This document shows positions 7,881 through 15,519 of a DNA stretch of 64,000 nt, one piece after another; position 1 is the first letter of the stretch, and each line of letters begins with the position of its first letter. The notes under the pieces were generated by a model that was given only the letters and a program-made list of their open reading frames with translations, did not search any database and had not been told where the DNA came from. Where the stretch lies: contig NZ_CP127294.1 in NCBI RefSeq assembly GCF_030285625.1, positions 1,126,001-1,190,000 of the forward strand, given 5' to 3'. Made by a program: the position numbers and the translations under genes. Source of the DNA: Amycolatopsis sp. 2-15. Lineage in GTDB: Bacteria; Actinomycetota; Actinomycetes; Mycobacteriales; Pseudonocardiaceae.

Positions 7881-8680
7881 CTGTTCTGGTGAACCGTGAT
7901 TTTGGTGGTTTCGACGGCTCGGGTGGAGCCGGCGGCTCGGGCTCCGGCGGGGCTGGCGGCTTCAGCGGTGACGCGAGAGGCTCAGGCGGCTTTCGCGGCG
8001 ACTCGATGAGCTCGGGCGACTTCGGTTCGGAAGGCCGTGGCCGCGCCTTCGGCTCGGTCGGTTCCGGTTCCGGCTCCGGCTCCGGCCGCAGCTTCGGCTC
8101 GGCTGCCTCTGGTTCCGGCCCTGACTTCGACTCGCATCCCGACTTCGGCTCGGGCTCCGACCGCGACTCCGACCTCGGCTCGGCTGCCGACACCAGCTCC
8201 GACCCGACCTCCGACACCGATGTCCGCGCCCTGTTCTCCACCCTCTCCGACGGCCCGCCGCTCACCCTCTCCGCCGCCGGCGTCATCAACGACGGCGCCC
8301 GCATCCGGCGCCGCCGCAAGCGCCTGGCCGTCGCGGGCAGCTCCGTGGCCACGGCGGCGGTCCTCGTCGTGGCCGGCCTGGCCGTGAGCTTCGCCGCCGG
8401 CCACCACGGCCCGCCGACGCCCGTGCAGCCCGCCGGCCCCGGCTTGTCGACCATCGCGCCGACGCCTCCCCCGTCGAGCGCCCTGCCGACCGCTCCGCCC
8501 ACCGTCGACACGACCTCCCCTCCGCCCGGCGCCCCAACGCCGAGCCGTTCCGCGGTCCAGGCACCGGGCGAGCCGCCGGCGTCCTTTCCGTCGAGCCCGC
8601 GCACGCCCGTCCGCCTGCCGCCGCCTGCCACCACGGTCCCCAGGCACGAGAGCGCACCACCGATCGCCACGACCCGCTGA
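7877..8680 (+). CDS. Membrane protein coupled to the sigma factor, possible anti-sigma
   Basis: 267-residue protein. Residues 1 to about 110 are Gly/Ser/Asp-rich and low-complexity; then DVRALFSTLSDGPPLTL and a basic RIRRRRKR precede one membrane segment (about residues 150-172, VATAAVLVVAGLAVSFAAG); the outside part is Pro/Thr/Ser-rich. This matches the layout of products encoded after SigE-type sigma factors in Pseudonocardiaceae, but the anti-sigma role is inferred only from position. The GTG start overlaps the sigma stop as GTGA, with GGAGGG upstream. The Gly/Ser-rich N-terminal block looks like internal repeat expansion. Confidence 0.75.
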   Translation: MTVLVNRDFGGFDGSGGAGGSGSGGAGGFSGDARGSGGFRGDSMSSGDFGSEGRGRAFGSVGSGSGSGSGRSFGSAASGSGPDFDSHPDFGSGSDRDSDLGSAADTSSDPTSDTDVRALFSTLSDGPPLTLSAAGVINDGARIRRRRKRLAVAGSSVATAAVLVVAGLAVSFAAGHHGPPTPVQPAGPGLSTIAPTPPPSSALPTAPPTVDTTSPPPGAPTPSRSAVQAPGEPPASFPSSPRTPVRLPPPATTVPRHESAPPIATTR

Positions 8681-8696
8681 GACAGCACCGCCCCCG

Positions 8697-9150
8697 CGCG
8701 AGTGGACCGCTGAGCCCAACCGGCCCGCGCGAGTGGACCAATCGCGCCGCACCGCTTGGGCGAGCGGACCGATCATGCCGCGCCTGCCGCACGAAGAGAC
8801 CCATCGAGCCGCCTCCGCCGCACGAGCGGACCAGTCGCGCATGGCACGCTCAGCGCCAACGGACCTGCCGCGCAGCCCGGCGCGAGTAGACCGCTGAACC
8901 CGACCGATCCGCGCGAGAGGACCTGTCGCGCCGTACCGGCTACGCGAGCGGTCCCCTCGCGCCGCATCGGTGTGAGAGGACCAGTCGTGCAGGGGGGTCG
9001 AGCCGCGAGGGGACCGATCGCGCCATGTCGAATGCGCGAGATGACCGGTCGCGTCGCGGTGGCGAGCGGCTGGACCCCTCGGCCCGTGCCGGCGAGCGAT
9101 TGGACCCCTCGAGTCGCGCTGGCGCCGCGACATGACCGGTCGTGTCGGGA
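8697..9150. repeat. Array of about 15 degenerate 31-bp units
   Basis: Each unit contains GCGAG-N-GGACC-NN-TCGCGC or a close variant. The GGACC cores (or AGACC, TGACC, GGTCC) start at 8704, 8735, 8766, 8797, 8828, 8861, 8888, 8919, 8950, 8978, 9011, 9042, 9072, 9102 and 9133, giving spacings of 31,31,31,31,33,27,31,31,28,33,31,30,30,31. A full unit such as GCGCGA-GTGGACCAA-TCGCGC is an imperfect palindrome. A 31-bp period is not a multiple of three, so this is not a protein repeat; it equals three helical turns. Confidence 0.8.
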
Positions 9151-9251
9151 GCACCAGGCGACGGGCGGCGAACCCAGACTCGCCAGAGGCCCAGACCTCT
9201 CACTCAGTGAGGCAAGGATCCCCTGTTCAGACCACAGTTACCGCCCCACAA

Positions 9252-9277
9252 CCAGGGGTGGCCGACGTCACCCCTGG
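9252..9277. promoter_or_regulatory. Inverted repeat before the small membrane protein
   Basis: CCAGGGGTG-GCCGACGT-CACCCCTGG, perfect 9-bp arms. It lies about 140 bp upstream of the 40-residue gene and 100 bp after the end of the 31-bp array; operator or terminator. Confidence 0.5.
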
Positions 9278-9415
9278 AAAGTGGGTTTTCGGCGAAATAT
9301 CCGGGCGCCTCGTGGCGATGTTTCCTGTGGTGGTCGACGAAGGCTGCCGACAGTCCGTTGCTCAGCCGGTCGAACGAAGAGCGAGCCGGCCCGAGAACTC
9401 GAGGAGGAAGCAAAA

Positions 9416-9538
9416 ATGGTGTTCGCCGCACTCATGATCGAAACCGTAGTAGCTGTTGTGGTCGCCGGTGGGTTGGCGACTTGGGCGCGCAAGCGTTTCG
9501 CTGCTCCTCGCCCGGTCGAGGTCGCCGAGGTTCGCTGA
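9416..9538 (+). CDS. Small single-pass membrane protein (40 aa)
   Basis: 40 residues: MVFAALMIETVVAVVVAGGL, then TWARKRF and a short charged tail. One membrane segment (about residues 3-22) followed by a positive cluster suggests an N-out, C-in miniprotein. ATG at 9416 has an almost perfect GAGGAGGAAG ribosome site 7 nt upstream, much better than most genes in this window. No family recognised. Its stop is 65 bp from the terminator of the convergent transporter gene. Confidence 0.7.
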   Translation: MVFAALMIETVVAVVVAGGLATWARKRFAAPRPVEVAEVR

Positions 9539-9603
9539 GCGGAGCAGCCCCCAGGCTGTCCACAGTAGACACAGCAGACACAGCAGACGCTGTAGACGAA
9601 AAG

Positions 9604-9639
9604 GCGGCCCGCCCCCAACACCAATGGGGGACGGGCCGC
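9604..9639 (-). terminator. Terminator of the MHS transporter gene
   Basis: GCGGCCCG-CCCCC ... GGGGG-A-CGGGCCGC hairpin; minus strand continues CTTTTCG. It lies 12 bp after the transporter stop. Confidence 0.85.
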
Positions 9640-9650
9640 GAGGCAAAAGC

Positions 9651-11009
9651 TCAGCGAGTGGCACCCGCCAGCTTGCCACCCGTGTCCGCGGTGTCGATCT
9701 GTTCGATCGGCACCTGCGAAGTCTCCGGGATCTTGAAGATCGGCACCAGCGCGATCACGGCGGCGATCATCAGGTAGTACGCCGGCCAATCGTCGTTCCC
9801 TGTGCCCTGGATCAGGGCCGTCACGACGACACCACAGGTACCACCGAACAGCGACGTCGAGATGTTGTAGCCGATCGCGAACGAGCCGTAGCGCACGCGG
9901 GTCGGGAACATCGCCGGGAACGTCGAGCCGATCACGGCCAGCATCAGCACCAGCAGGAACGCCACGATGGCGAACCCGACGACCAGCCACAGGATGCTGC
10001 CCGACTGCATGAGCTTGATGCTCGGCCAGCTCAGCACCAGGAACCCGATCGCGGCGGTGATCAGCAACGGTTTTCGCCCGATGCGGTCGGACAAAGCGCC
10101 CAGCGGCAGGATGATCGCGGCCTGCACGAGCTCCACGCCGATGATGATCAACGTGGACGTGTTGTTGTTGATCTTCAACGTATCCGTGAAGTACGTCGGC
10201 ATGGTCGTCAGCAGCATGTAGTCCGCGATGTTCAGCAGCAGAACGATGCCGATGAGGTTCAGGATCATCCGCCAGTTGCGGGTGAAGGTCTCCTTCAGCG
10301 GCGCCTTCTTCGGCTTGTTGCCGGAAGCCTCGAGCCGCTTGAACTCCGGCGTGTCCTCGAGCTTCGAGCGCAGGTACAGACCGATGAGGCCCAGCGGCAG
10401 CGCGACGAAGAACGGGATCCGCCACGCCCAGGCCTCGACCTGGTCGGCCGGCAGGGAAAGCGTGACCGCGAGCACGACGACGTTGCCCAGCACGTAGCCG
10501 CTCAAAGTCCCCAGTTCCAGGAACGATCCGAAGAATCCACGGCGTTTCGTCGGCGCGTATTCGGCGATGAACGTCGCCGCGCCGCCGTACTCACCGCCCG
10601 TGGAGAAGCCCTGGATCAAGCGCAGTAACAAGATCGCGATCGGTGCCGCGATGCCCATGCTGTACGGGCCCGCGTACGTCGGCAGCACGCCGACCAGGAA
10701 CGTACAGCCCGACATCAGCAGAATGGTGATCGCGAGAACCTTCTGCCGCCCCAGCTTGTCGCCCAGCGGGCCGAAGAACGCCCCGCCGAACGGCCGCACG
10801 ATGAACCCGACGGCCACCAGCGCGAGCGACTTCAGCACCGCGTTGCCCTCGCCGGGAAAGAAGACCGTGCCGATGCTCGTGGCGATGGCGCCTGAGGTGA
10901 AGACGCCGTAGTCGTACCACTCGGTGGCGTTACCCATCGCCGACGCGAGGACTGCCCGTTTGACGGTTCTCTGGTCCACGTCCGGTTTTTCCGCCGTTGA
11001 CTCGCTCAT
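9651..11009 (-). CDS. MFS transporter, metabolite:H+ symporter (MHS/ProP) family
   Basis: 452-residue inner-membrane importer with about 12 membrane segments. The family marks are the N-terminal ASAMGNATEWYDYGVF, the loop GDKLGRQKVL between helices 2 and 3, GFSTGGEYGGAATFIAEYAP after helix 4, and DRIGRKP in the second half. The closest functional group is proline/betaine or dicarboxylate proton symporters; the substrate is not decidable from sequence. ATG at 11007-11009. It stands alone with its own terminator. Confidence 0.95.
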   Translation of the reverse strand: MSESTAEKPDVDQRTVKRAVLASAMGNATEWYDYGVFTSGAIATSIGTVFFPGEGNAVLKSLALVAVGFIVRPFGGAFFGPLGDKLGRQKVLAITILLMSGCTFLVGVLPTYAGPYSMGIAAPIAILLLRLIQGFSTGGEYGGAATFIAEYAPTKRRGFFGSFLELGTLSGYVLGNVVVLAVTLSLPADQVEAWAWRIPFFVALPLGLIGLYLRSKLEDTPEFKRLEASGNKPKKAPLKETFTRNWRMILNLIGIVLLLNIADYMLLTTMPTYFTDTLKINNNTSTLIIIGVELVQAAIILPLGALSDRIGRKPLLITAAIGFLVLSWPSIKLMQSGSILWLVVGFAIVAFLLVLMLAVIGSTFPAMFPTRVRYGSFAIGYNISTSLFGGTCGVVVTALIQGTGNDDWPAYYLMIAAVIALVPIFKIPETSQVPIEQIDTADTGGKLAGATR

Positions 11010-11211
11010 CCCCGCGACGACCTCCTCGTACGCGACCCAGTAGCTCCGATACAGCTCATTTCCCGAGTGTTGTCCGGCTGGGATTAATCGGCAGCGTGAG
11101 ACGGGAAAGTTCTACCGTACGGAATTTTCCGACTACTGTGCGCTCAAGAAAACGCGCGCCGCAGGTCAGGCCGCGTACCGCGAACGGCTACTCGCGGGTT
11201 AACGTCAGCGC

Positions 11212-11805
11212 ATGAGTCGTGTTTCTGGACCGTGGCCGCCGGTGTCCGTGGAGCCACCCGCCGTGCACCCGAAGGCCCCCTCCCCCGGCACCGAGCTCGG
11301 CGTGCATTTCGACGAGTGTTTCGGCTGCGGCGACGAGGTGGACGCGGGCCTGCGCCTGCGTTCGATCGTCGGCGAGGGGCACACGGTGCTCTCGAAGTTC
11401 ACCGTCACGCCCGCCCACCAGGGCGCGCCCGGGCTCGCGCACGGCGGGCTGCTGGCGTGCGCGTTCGACGAGGCCCTCGGCAGCGCGGTCGGCAACCTGC
11501 TGCGGCGCCCGGCCGTGACCGGCAAACTCGAGACGGACTTCCGCCGGCCCGTGCCCGTGGGCTCGACGCTGCACATCGAGACCCGGCTGGACGGCACGGC
11601 CGGGCGCAAGATCTACGTCTCCGCCGACGGGCACCTCGACGCACCCGACGGGCCGGTCGCGGTGACGGCGCGTGCCCTGTTCGTGGCGGTCGGGTTCGAG
11701 CACTTCACGACACACGGTGACTCGGAAGCGTTGCAGAAGCTGGCCGACGCGCGCGAGAAGCAGCGGCGCGCGCAGGACGGTCAGGAGTGGGAAATCAACC
11801 CCTGA
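11212..11805 (+). CDS. Hotdog-fold acyl-CoA thioesterase (PaaI type)
   Basis: 197-residue protein. The hotdog core contains the family motif HGGLLACAFDEALGSAVG (about residues 77-94) and a FRRPVPVGSTLHIE strand. A short N-terminal segment with FDECFGCG may hold a metal- or redox-related cysteine pair. The C-terminal about 30 residues are a charged helix. It is divergent from the transporter gene and 118 bp before the monooxygenase. Confidence 0.85.
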   Translation: MSRVSGPWPPVSVEPPAVHPKAPSPGTELGVHFDECFGCGDEVDAGLRLRSIVGEGHTVLSKFTVTPAHQGAPGLAHGGLLACAFDEALGSAVGNLLRRPAVTGKLETDFRRPVPVGSTLHIETRLDGTAGRKIYVSADGHLDAPDGPVAVTARALFVAVGFEHFTTHGDSEALQKLADAREKQRRAQDGQEWEINP

Positions 11806-11923
11806 CCAAAGATCAAAGTGCTTGGGACAGCACGAAAGTCCCCTTGAAGTCGGCCCGCTCGCACGTCCTTCGCCCGGCTGGTTACGGACAGGATGCGAGC
11901 ACCACCAAAGGGGGAACTCTCTC

Positions 11924-13348
11924 ATGCCCGAATCAGTGATCGACGTCTTCGACCGGCTCGTTTACGCCGAGCCGCCGGCCGAAAGGCGGGACGTGGTCGA
12001 AACCGCCTGTGTGCTCGGCGGAAGCATCGCCGGGCTCCTGGCCGCGCGGGTGCTGGCCGACCACGCCGAGCGAGTCGTCATCATCGAACGCGACGAGCTG
12101 CCCGCGGATCCCGTGATCCGCCACGCCGTTCCCCAAGGGGCCCAGGTGCACACCCTGGTGGCGGCGGGCGTGGCGTGGCTCGACCGGTGGCTGCCGGGCT
12201 TCAGCGAGGAGATGGTGGAAGCCGGCGCGACCGTGACGTTGCTGCACGAATACGCCATCCTCTACGACGGCCACCGCCAGGCGTCGAGCGACGACCAGAT
12301 CCGGTCGATCCTGGCCGGTCGGCCGCTCATCGAGACCCGGATCCGCAACCGCGTGACCGCGCTGCCGAACGTCACCGTCGTCCGTGGGCAGGTGACCGGC
12401 CTCGAGTTCGGCGACGGCGCCGTCACCGGCGTCCGCTACACCGCCGACGGTGCCGATCAGGTCCGGTCGGCCGACCTGGTCGTGGACGCCATGGGCTGGG
12501 CGAGCCGCGTGCCCGACTGGCTCGGCCGGGCGGAGTTCGACCAGCCGATCCTGGAACGGCTGGCCACTCCCCTGACCTACGCGAGCGCGGTGTTCGAGCG
12601 CGCCAAACCGACCGACGAGCTGCCGCAGAAGGGTGTCGTGTCGATGCACTCGCCGGGGCAGGCCGAGGGTGGCCTCGGGCTCGCGGTGACCAACGCGATC
12701 GAGGACGACCAGTGGATCGTCACGGTGATCGGTTTCGACGAAGACCGCCCTGCCCGGACGGTGGACGAGCTGCGCGCCGTCGTGGCGCCGCTGTTCCCGC
12801 TCTTCCAAGAAGCGACGAGCGGCGCCGCGGCCCGGGACATCGAGACATATCGCCAGGCCGAGAGCCGGCGCCGGCGGTTCACCGGGCTCCGGAGCTTCCC
12901 GGCTCGGCTGGTGAGCGTGGGCGACGCGGTGGCGTCGTTCAACCCGATCTACGGCCAGGGCATCAGCTCGGCGGCGCTGCACGCGTCGTGCCTGTCCGCG
13001 TATCTGCGCGGCGAGCCCGATCAGGCCACCCCGGCCGAGGAGTTCTTCCGGCTGCAGGAAGTCGTCGTCGACGCCGTGTGGGCCGTCTCGGCCTCCGGTG
13101 ACCAGGCCCGGCTCGACGCGACCAACGGCCGTGAAGTGCCCGAGGACGTACTGGAGCAGCGCCAGGCCGGCCAGCAGATCGTGGCGGCGGCCCTGGTCGA
13201 CGGCGACATCGCCACCGAGTTCAACGAGGTCGCGTTCATGCTGCGGCACCCGGGCGTGCTCGCGGATCCGGCGTTCGTCGCGCGGGTGCGCGCGGTCACC
13301 GAGGGCATGGAAAGTTCACTTGCCGACAAGGCGCCGCTGGCAGAATAG
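11924..13348 (+). CDS. FAD-dependent monooxygenase/epoxidase-like protein
   Basis: 474-residue flavoprotein of the group that includes 2-polyprenyl-6-methoxyphenol hydroxylase-like enzymes. It has the dinucleotide-binding motif VLGGSIAGLLAARVLAD (about residues 27-43), a GD motif in VSVGDAVASFNPIYGQGIS (about 325-345) and a conserved DxxxWxSRxPDWL region (about 190). The substrate is unknown. ATG at 11924 has GGGGGA 9 nt upstream. A decayed second copy of its C-terminal half follows directly. Confidence 0.88.
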   Translation: MPESVIDVFDRLVYAEPPAERRDVVETACVLGGSIAGLLAARVLADHAERVVIIERDELPADPVIRHAVPQGAQVHTLVAAGVAWLDRWLPGFSEEMVEAGATVTLLHEYAILYDGHRQASSDDQIRSILAGRPLIETRIRNRVTALPNVTVVRGQVTGLEFGDGAVTGVRYTADGADQVRSADLVVDAMGWASRVPDWLGRAEFDQPILERLATPLTYASAVFERAKPTDELPQKGVVSMHSPGQAEGGLGLAVTNAIEDDQWIVTVIGFDEDRPARTVDELRAVVAPLFPLFQEATSGAAARDIETYRQAESRRRRFTGLRSFPARLVSVGDAVASFNPIYGQGISSAALHASCLSAYLRGEPDQATPAEEFFRLQEVVVDAVWAVSASGDQARLDATNGREVPEDVLEQRQAGQQIVAAALVDGDIATEFNEVAFMLRHPGVLADPAFVARVRAVTEGMESSLADKAPLAE

Positions 13349-13396
13349 GGCCGCGGGGCGCGGTCCTGGCGCCGGTGAGTCGCGTGCTGGGTACGC

Positions 13397-13864
13397 TTCG
13401 CTGATCTCGCGCACTACCCCGCTCGGCTGATCAGCGCCGGTGACTCCGTCGGGTCGCTCAACCCGGGGTACGGGCGGCGGGCATGAGCTCCGCGGCCCTG
13501 CACGCGTCCTGCGTCTTGGCCTACCTGCGCGGCGAGCCCGACCTGAACCGGCCGGCCACGCCGTTCTTCCGGCTCCAGGAACTCGTCGTCGACGCGGCCT
13601 GGACGACCTCCGCCGGGGGCGACGCCGCCCGGCTCGACGCGCTCCATGGCCGCGAAGTGCCCACCGACGTGAGCTCAGGCAGCGGATCCACGCGGCCATC
13701 CTCGTCGACAGCGGGTGGCGGCGGCGTTCAAGGACGTCTCGCACACGCGCCGCCACCCGGACACGTTGCCGGCGCCGGACTTTCTCGAACGCGTCAGCGC
13801 CATCGCCGGACGGACGGTGCTGCCCGAGCCGCGGCAGCGCGACGGAGCGCCGGTCACGACCTGA
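13397..13864 (+). pseudogene. Remnant of a second FAD monooxygenase copy
   Basis: Reading through at least three frame changes gives HYPARLISAGDSVGSLNPGYG, then MSSAALHASCVLAYLRGEPD ... FFRLQELVVDAAWTTSAGGD, then ELRQRIHAAILVDSG, then VAAAFKDVSHTRRHPDTLPAP. Each block aligns in order with the C-terminal part of the intact gene just upstream. The N-terminal two-thirds is absent, so this is a truncated, frameshifted tandem duplicate. Confidence 0.8.
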
Positions 13865-13871
13865 AGCCCGC

Positions 13872-14588
13872 TTACTCGGGCGGTTTCGCGGACAGGATTT
13901 CGCGGGCCTGCTCCGCGGCGCGGGCGATGCTCTCGCCGACGAAATCGACGAACCGGGCGATGTTCTCCAGGCGCGCGGCGGCGGGCGTGTCGCGGCCGAG
14001 GATCGCGACGCCCTGGCGCGCGGTCTCGGCGAGCTGGGCGTTGGCGCGCGCGCTGGCCAGGACGGACTGGTACCAGACGTCGTTGTCGGCGACGTAGCGC
14101 TCGCGGCGACGCTCGTCGCGTTCTCGGCTGAGCAGGCCCAGGCCGTCGAGGAGTGAGACGGCCTTGGAGACGGACGCGGGGCTGACCTGCAGGTGGCGGA
14201 CGAGCTCGGTGGCGGTGACGCTGCCGTCGTCGCTGATGTAGAGGCAGGTCAGGACGCGGGCGGCCATCCGGGGGAGGCCGGATTGCATGAGGAGGACGGT
14301 GAACGTCTCCTCGTACTCGCGGACCGCTTCGGCGTCGCGGCCGTGGGGTTGCGGGGCCGCTGTGCGCGGGGGTGCCGGTGCTTGCTTTCGGCGGCGGGTG
14401 CGGTGCTCCGTGGCGTGGTGGGCCAGGTCGGCGCGGTAGGAGGTGGGGCCGCCGTTGCGCATGACCTCGCGGGTGATCGTCGACGTGGGGCGGTCGAGGC
14501 GGCGGGCGATCTCCGCGTAGGCGAGGCTGTCGGCGAGGCCCAGGGCGATCTGCTGGCGCTCTTGACGGGTGAGGCGGCCGCCGGGCAT
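13872..14588 (-). CDS. GbsR/MarR-type regulator with N-terminal IS30-like HTH
   Basis: 238 residues in two parts. Residues about 5-45 (LTRQERQQIALGLADSLAYA, ARRLDRPTSTITREVMRNGG) resemble the HTH_38 domain of IS30-type transposases. Residues about 80-200 form a MarR/GbsR winged helix with GLPRMAARVLTCLYISDDG and LQVSPASVSKAVSLLDGLGL. It probably represses itself and the divergent DUF4097 gene, since the shared 216-bp promoter region carries repeated GCAAC-N6-GTTGC palindromes. ATG at 14586-14588. Confidence 0.88.
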   Translation of the reverse strand: MPGGRLTRQERQQIALGLADSLAYAEIARRLDRPTSTITREVMRNGGPTSYRADLAHHATEHRTRRRKQAPAPPRTAAPQPHGRDAEAVREYEETFTVLLMQSGLPRMAARVLTCLYISDDGSVTATELVRHLQVSPASVSKAVSLLDGLGLLSRERDERRRERYVADNDVWYQSVLASARANAQLAETARQGVAILGRDTPAAARLENIARFVDFVGESIARAAEQAREILSAKPPE

Positions 14589-14647
14589 CTGGTTCTCCCT
14601 CGGGTTGCCTGCCGGGGCTTCAGCGTAGCGTTTTGTTTCAGTTCATT

Positions 14648-14663
14648 GCAACGGTAGTGTTGC
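14648..14663. promoter_or_regulatory. Operator candidate 1 (GCAAC-N6-GTTGC)
   Basis: Inverted repeat GCAAC-GGTAGT-GTTGC, 60 bp upstream of the MarR-type regulator. The same pattern recurs 77 bp away. Confidence 0.6.
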
Positions 14664-14677
14664 GTTAGATTTTGCTC

Positions 14678-14687
14678 CATTGCAATG
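14678..14687. promoter_or_regulatory. Perfect palindrome CATTGCAATG
   Basis: 10-bp perfect palindrome between the two GCAAC-N6-GTTGC repeats; its half TTGCAA also occurs at the first repeat, so it may be a third binding site. Confidence 0.5.
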
Positions 14688-14724
14688 ATTGTGCGCCATT
14701 TACCTGGTCTTATGCGGTTGGCGT

Positions 14725-14740
14725 GCAACGATGTTGTTGC
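14725..14740. promoter_or_regulatory. Operator candidate 2 (GCAAC-N6-GTTGC)
   Basis: Inverted repeat GCAAC-GATGTT-GTTGC, same geometry as the site at 14648, 65 bp upstream of the DUF4097 gene. Confidence 0.6.
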
Positions 14741-14804
14741 CTGATTATTGAACGCAACGTAGCGTTTCTCATATTAGAAACAACAAGCACAGGAGCTGAT
14801 CCAG

Positions 14805-15467
14805 ATGCAGAAGTTCACCACCACCGCCCCGATCTCCGCCTTCGTCGCCATCCCGGCGGGGCGCGTTCAGTTCATCGCCGCGGACCGCGCCGACACCGCC
14901 GTCGAGATCCGGCCGGTCGACGCTTCGAAGGCCCGCGACGTGAAGGTCGCGGAGCAGACCACCGTCTCCTTCGCCGACGGCGTGCTGCGCATCGAAGCCA
15001 CGGCGAAGAACCAGATGCTCGGCGCGTCGGGCTCGATCGAGGTGACCGTGCAGCTGCCCGCCGACTCGCGCGTCTCGGCTTCGGCCGCCGCCGCCGAGTT
15101 CCGCGGCGTGGGCCGCCTCGGCGAAGTTTCGTTCGAGGGCGCACACGGGGCGATCAAGGTCGACGAGGCGGCCGGCCTGCGACTGTCCACTCAGGCCGGT
15201 GACGTCTCCGTCGGCCGGCTCAACGGCCCGGCTTCGATCACGACGGGCAAGGGAAACATCGACATCGCGGAGGCCGTGCGCGGGTCGGTTGTGCTGCGCA
15301 CGTCGGCGGGGGACGTCTCGGTGGGCGCCGCTGCGGGCGTCTCGGCTTCGCTGGACGCGGGAACGTCGTACGGACGGGTGCGGAACTCGCTGCAGAACTC
15401 CGGCGTGGCCGAGCTGACCATCGAGGCGACGACGGAGTACGGGGACATCAACGCTCGCAGTCTGTGA
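14805..15467 (+). CDS. DUF4097 beta-strand repeat protein
   Basis: 220-residue protein made of short repeated beta strands typical of DUF4097 adhesin-like domains (GDVSVGRLNGPASITTGKGN, TSAGDVSVGAAAG, TTEYGDINARS). No signal peptide or membrane segment is visible, so it is probably cytoplasmic. ATG at 14805 with AGGAG upstream. Divergent from the MarR-type regulator, which likely controls it; that is the common pairing of this family. Confidence 0.9.
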   Translation: MQKFTTTAPISAFVAIPAGRVQFIAADRADTAVEIRPVDASKARDVKVAEQTTVSFADGVLRIEATAKNQMLGASGSIEVTVQLPADSRVSASAAAAEFRGVGRLGEVSFEGAHGAIKVDEAAGLRLSTQAGDVSVGRLNGPASITTGKGNIDIAEAVRGSVVLRTSAGDVSVGAAAGVSASLDAGTSYGRVRNSLQNSGVAELTIEATTEYGDINARSL

Positions 15468-15470
15468 GCA

Positions 15471-15510
15471 GGACTCGTGAGTGCGGACGCAGGTCCGCAC
15501 TCACGAGTCC
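15471..15510. terminator. Bidirectional hairpin between convergent genes
   Basis: Perfect 18-bp arms GGACTCGTGAGTGCGGAC / GTCCGCACTCACGAGTCC with loop GCAG, between the DUF4097 and pknG stops. Confidence 0.8.
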
Positions 15511-15519
15511 GCGGAAGGC

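Noticed and set aside
8697..9150. CRISPR array
   Set aside because: Units are degenerate along their whole length, there are no uniform unique spacers, and no cas genes are present.
9557..9597. CAGCAGACA-type short tandem repeat
   Set aside because: Only two to three imperfect copies just before a terminator; too short to support a separate feature.
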